Source: Sporichthyaceae bacterium (GTDB lineage Bacteria > Actinomycetota > Actinomycetes > JACCUZ01). From it: a stretch of 6,530 nt of DNA. Shown piece after piece: positions 5,993 through 6,530 of the stretch; within the stretch, counting starts at the first letter, position 1; every line of letters begins with the position of its first letter. A model generated the notes under the pieces. It had not been told where the DNA came from, searched no databases, and saw nothing but the letters and a program-made list of their open reading frames with translations. The stretch covers positions 1 through 6,530 of the forward strand of contig JACCUZ010000328.1 in assembly GCA_013698395.1 (NCBI GenBank), written 5' to 3'. Made by a program: the position numbers and the translations under genes.

Positions 5993-6064
5993 ATGTCGTT
6001 GCAAAAAAAACTGCTCGCGCGAAATACTGGCGAGACTCGTCGCGTAGTGCGATCTTTTCTTTGA
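5993..6064 (+). CDS. Possible 23-codon leader peptide, in frame with the downstream H1-like gene
   Basis: ATG 5993 opens a 23-codon frame, beginning MSLQKKLLAR and ending VVRSFL before TGA 6062-6064. GGAG at 5980-5983 lies nine bases upstream, an acceptable Shine-Dalgarno. The peptide is basic and contains the codons CAA AAA AAA over the A8 tract. It is in the same frame as the H1-like gene, with only this one TGA separating them (14 further sense codons reach GTG 6107). It could be an upstream regulatory ORF, a remnant of a longer N-terminus cut by a nonsense change, or chance. No homologue is known to me, so confidence is low. Confidence 0.25.
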   Translation: MSLQKKLLARNTGETRRVVRSFL

Positions 6065-6066
6065 AC

Positions 6067-6087
6067 ACGTCGCCAACAGGACGACGT
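6067..6087 (+). promoter_or_regulatory. Strong hairpin just upstream of the H1-like gene's ribosome site
   Basis: ACGTCGCC (6067-6074) pairs with GG-A-CGACGT (6079-6087), giving eight base pairs with one bulged A and an AACA loop. It starts three bases after the mini-ORF stop and ends nine bases before the GGAGG Shine-Dalgarno at 6097-6101. There is no T-run after it, so it is not an intrinsic terminator; a role in mRNA stability, translation control or protein binding is more likely. Confidence 0.5.
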
Positions 6088-6106
6088 ACAAGCGATGGAG
6101 GCGCGT

Positions 6107-6493
6107 GTGCCGGCCACACAAGAAGAGACCACTGCGACAGTGACCTACGCAGCTATCGGTTCTCCGCGAAAGACGACATCAGCGCGGACAACCAAGAAGT
6201 CGACTGCGAAGAAGGCACCGGCGAAGAAGACAGCCGCCAAGAAGTCGACGGCGAAAAAGGCCACAGCAAAGAAGGCCACAGCAAAGAAGAGCGCGGCAAA
6301 GAAGACGACCGCACGTAAGACCGCGGCGAAGAAGACCACCGCGCGTAAGTCCAGTGCGGGGGCGAGCACCACGAAGAAGACTGCGACGCGCAAGGCGGCG
6401 GGGAAGAAGGCCGCGGCCACCCGCGCCCGGAAGACCGCAACCCGCAAGACCGCGGCGAAGAAAGCCGCGGCCACCCGCGCGCGGAAGAGCTGA
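6107..6493 (+). CDS. Lysine/alanine/threonine-rich histone-H1-like protein
   Basis: The 128-residue product is almost wholly Lys, Arg, Ala, Thr and Ser and should be an extended, very basic DNA-binding (nucleoid-associated) protein. After an N-terminal segment of about 29 residues (MPATQEETTATVTYAAIGSP and a short Thr/Arg stretch), eleven pentads of the form KKxxA or RKxxA run from residue 30 to 84, followed by less regular AT-R-K units and a twice-used KKAAATRARK near the end. This composition resembles the tails of actinobacterial HupB/HupS and chlamydial Hc1/Hc2, but no HU fold precedes it, so it is a stand-alone tail-like protein. The start is GTG 6107 because GGAGG (6097-6101) lies five bases upstream; ATG 6095, four codons earlier, overlaps that site and is less likely. 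It has its own long leader, so it is probably expressed separately from the gene before it. Lysine-rich sequence limits any finer family call. Confidence 0.85.
   Translation: MPATQEETTATVTYAAIGSPRKTTSARTTKKSTAKKAPAKKTAAKKSTAKKATAKKATAKKSAAKKTTARKTAAKKTTARKSSAGASTTKKTATRKAAGKKAAATRARKTATRKTAAKKAAATRARKS
6257..6286 (+). repeat. Exact 15-bp tandem duplication inside the H1-like gene
   Basis: AAGGCCACAGCAAAG occurs twice back to back (6257-6271, 6272-6286), encoding two identical pentads KATAK. Identity at the DNA level, including silent positions, suggests a recent in-frame slippage duplication. Confidence 0.85.
6404..6487 (+). repeat. Pair of 30-bp near-identical direct repeats in the 3' part of the H1-like gene
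   Basis: Two 30-base units, 6404-6433 and 6458-6487, differ at two positions by my alignment and encode KKAAATRARK twice. They begin 54 bases apart, a whole number of codons, so gain or loss of the intervening unit would keep the frame. Confidence 0.8.
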
Positions 6494-6530
6494 GCCAGGC
6501 GTCACGTCTGACCGGGGGCCGCACCCGCAC

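Larger units (their letters stand above)
5900..6106 (+). promoter_or_regulatory. A/T-enriched, structured leader or regulatory region upstream of the H1-like gene
   Basis: This 207-bp stretch between the hypothetical gene and the H1-like gene is clearly less G/C-rich than everything around it, with runs such as GAAAAACC, CCTTTTGACAACTTTC, an A8 tract (6003-6010) and GATCTTTTCTTT. It carries a palindrome (5920-5930), a possible promoter (5902-5931), a 23-codon mini-ORF with a Shine-Dalgarno (5993-6064), a weak hairpin CTCGC/GCGAG (6014-6018 with 6030-6034) and a strong hairpin (6067-6087) just before the gene's ribosome binding site. Longer frames here lack the codon bias of the neighbours. 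The combination suggests a long 5' untranslated leader or a small structured RNA. I do not recognise a known riboswitch class. Confidence 0.5.

Noticed and set aside
5792..6121. Minus-strand frames over the leader region
   Set aside because: Several overlapping open frames (5874-6119, 5920-6132) with no motif, no clear ribosome site and no reason to prefer one.
5902..6318. 138-codon plus-strand frame through the leader and into the H1-like gene
   Set aside because: Its acidic Glu/Asp-rich end is the out-of-frame reading of AAG-rich lysine codons; no Shine-Dalgarno and no coding bias in the leader part.
6257..6487. Repeats as a CRISPR array or mobile-element ends
   Set aside because: They are in-frame lysine-codon repeats of a low-complexity protein, without unique spacers or inverted ends.

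Overview
The window comes from a high-GC actinobacterium. The evidence is strong G/C third-position bias, GTG starts, an alanine/lysine-rich H1-like protein, and the glnA2/glnE neighbourhood also found in Mycobacterium tuberculosis (glnE and glnA2 adjacent). A Nocardioidaceae-like or related actinomycete is a guess; the genus cannot be fixed from sequence reading alone.

Layout: (1) Positions 2490 down to 1, minus strand: a tightly packed operon of a class I glutamine synthetase of the GlnA2 type, a stand-alone class I (triad) glutamine-amidotransferase-like protein, and the N-terminal 140 codons of glnE, the glutamine synthetase adenylyltransferase, which runs off the left edge. Both junctions are 4-base GTGA overlaps, so translation is probably coupled. 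(2) Positions 2491-2563: a compact 73-bp divergent promoter region with three GTTAC/GTAAC repeats; two lie 11 bp apart, resembling half-sites for the nitrogen regulator GlnR. (3) Positions 2564-5899, plus strand: nadE (glutamine-dependent NAD+ synthetase), panB (ketopantoate hydroxymethyltransferase) and a 208-residue protein of unknown function. (4) Positions 5900-6106: a non-coding or leader stretch visibly richer in A/T than its surroundings, with a small palindrome, an in-frame 23-codon mini-ORF and a strong hairpin. (5) Positions 6107-6493: a 128-residue lysine/alanine/threonine-rich histone-H1-like protein built of KKxxA pentads. The last 37 bases hold nothing I can call.

How the genes fit together: the left half centres on glutamine and gamma-glutamyl chemistry. 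GlnA2 makes glutamine or a gamma-glutamyl amide, the GATase-like protein would hydrolyse gamma-glutamyl amides or glutamine, and GlnE covalently controls glutamine synthetase. Divergently, NadE burns glutamine to finish NAD+. PanB starts pantothenate/CoA synthesis, so nadE-panB is a cofactor block. Notable points are the Trp in place of the adenylylated Tyr in this GlnA2 despite its link to glnE, the repeats shared by the divergent promoters, three genes with a -10-like hexamer placed for leaderless transcripts, and the structured leader of the H1-like gene. I see no mobile element, CRISPR array, tRNA or rRNA.
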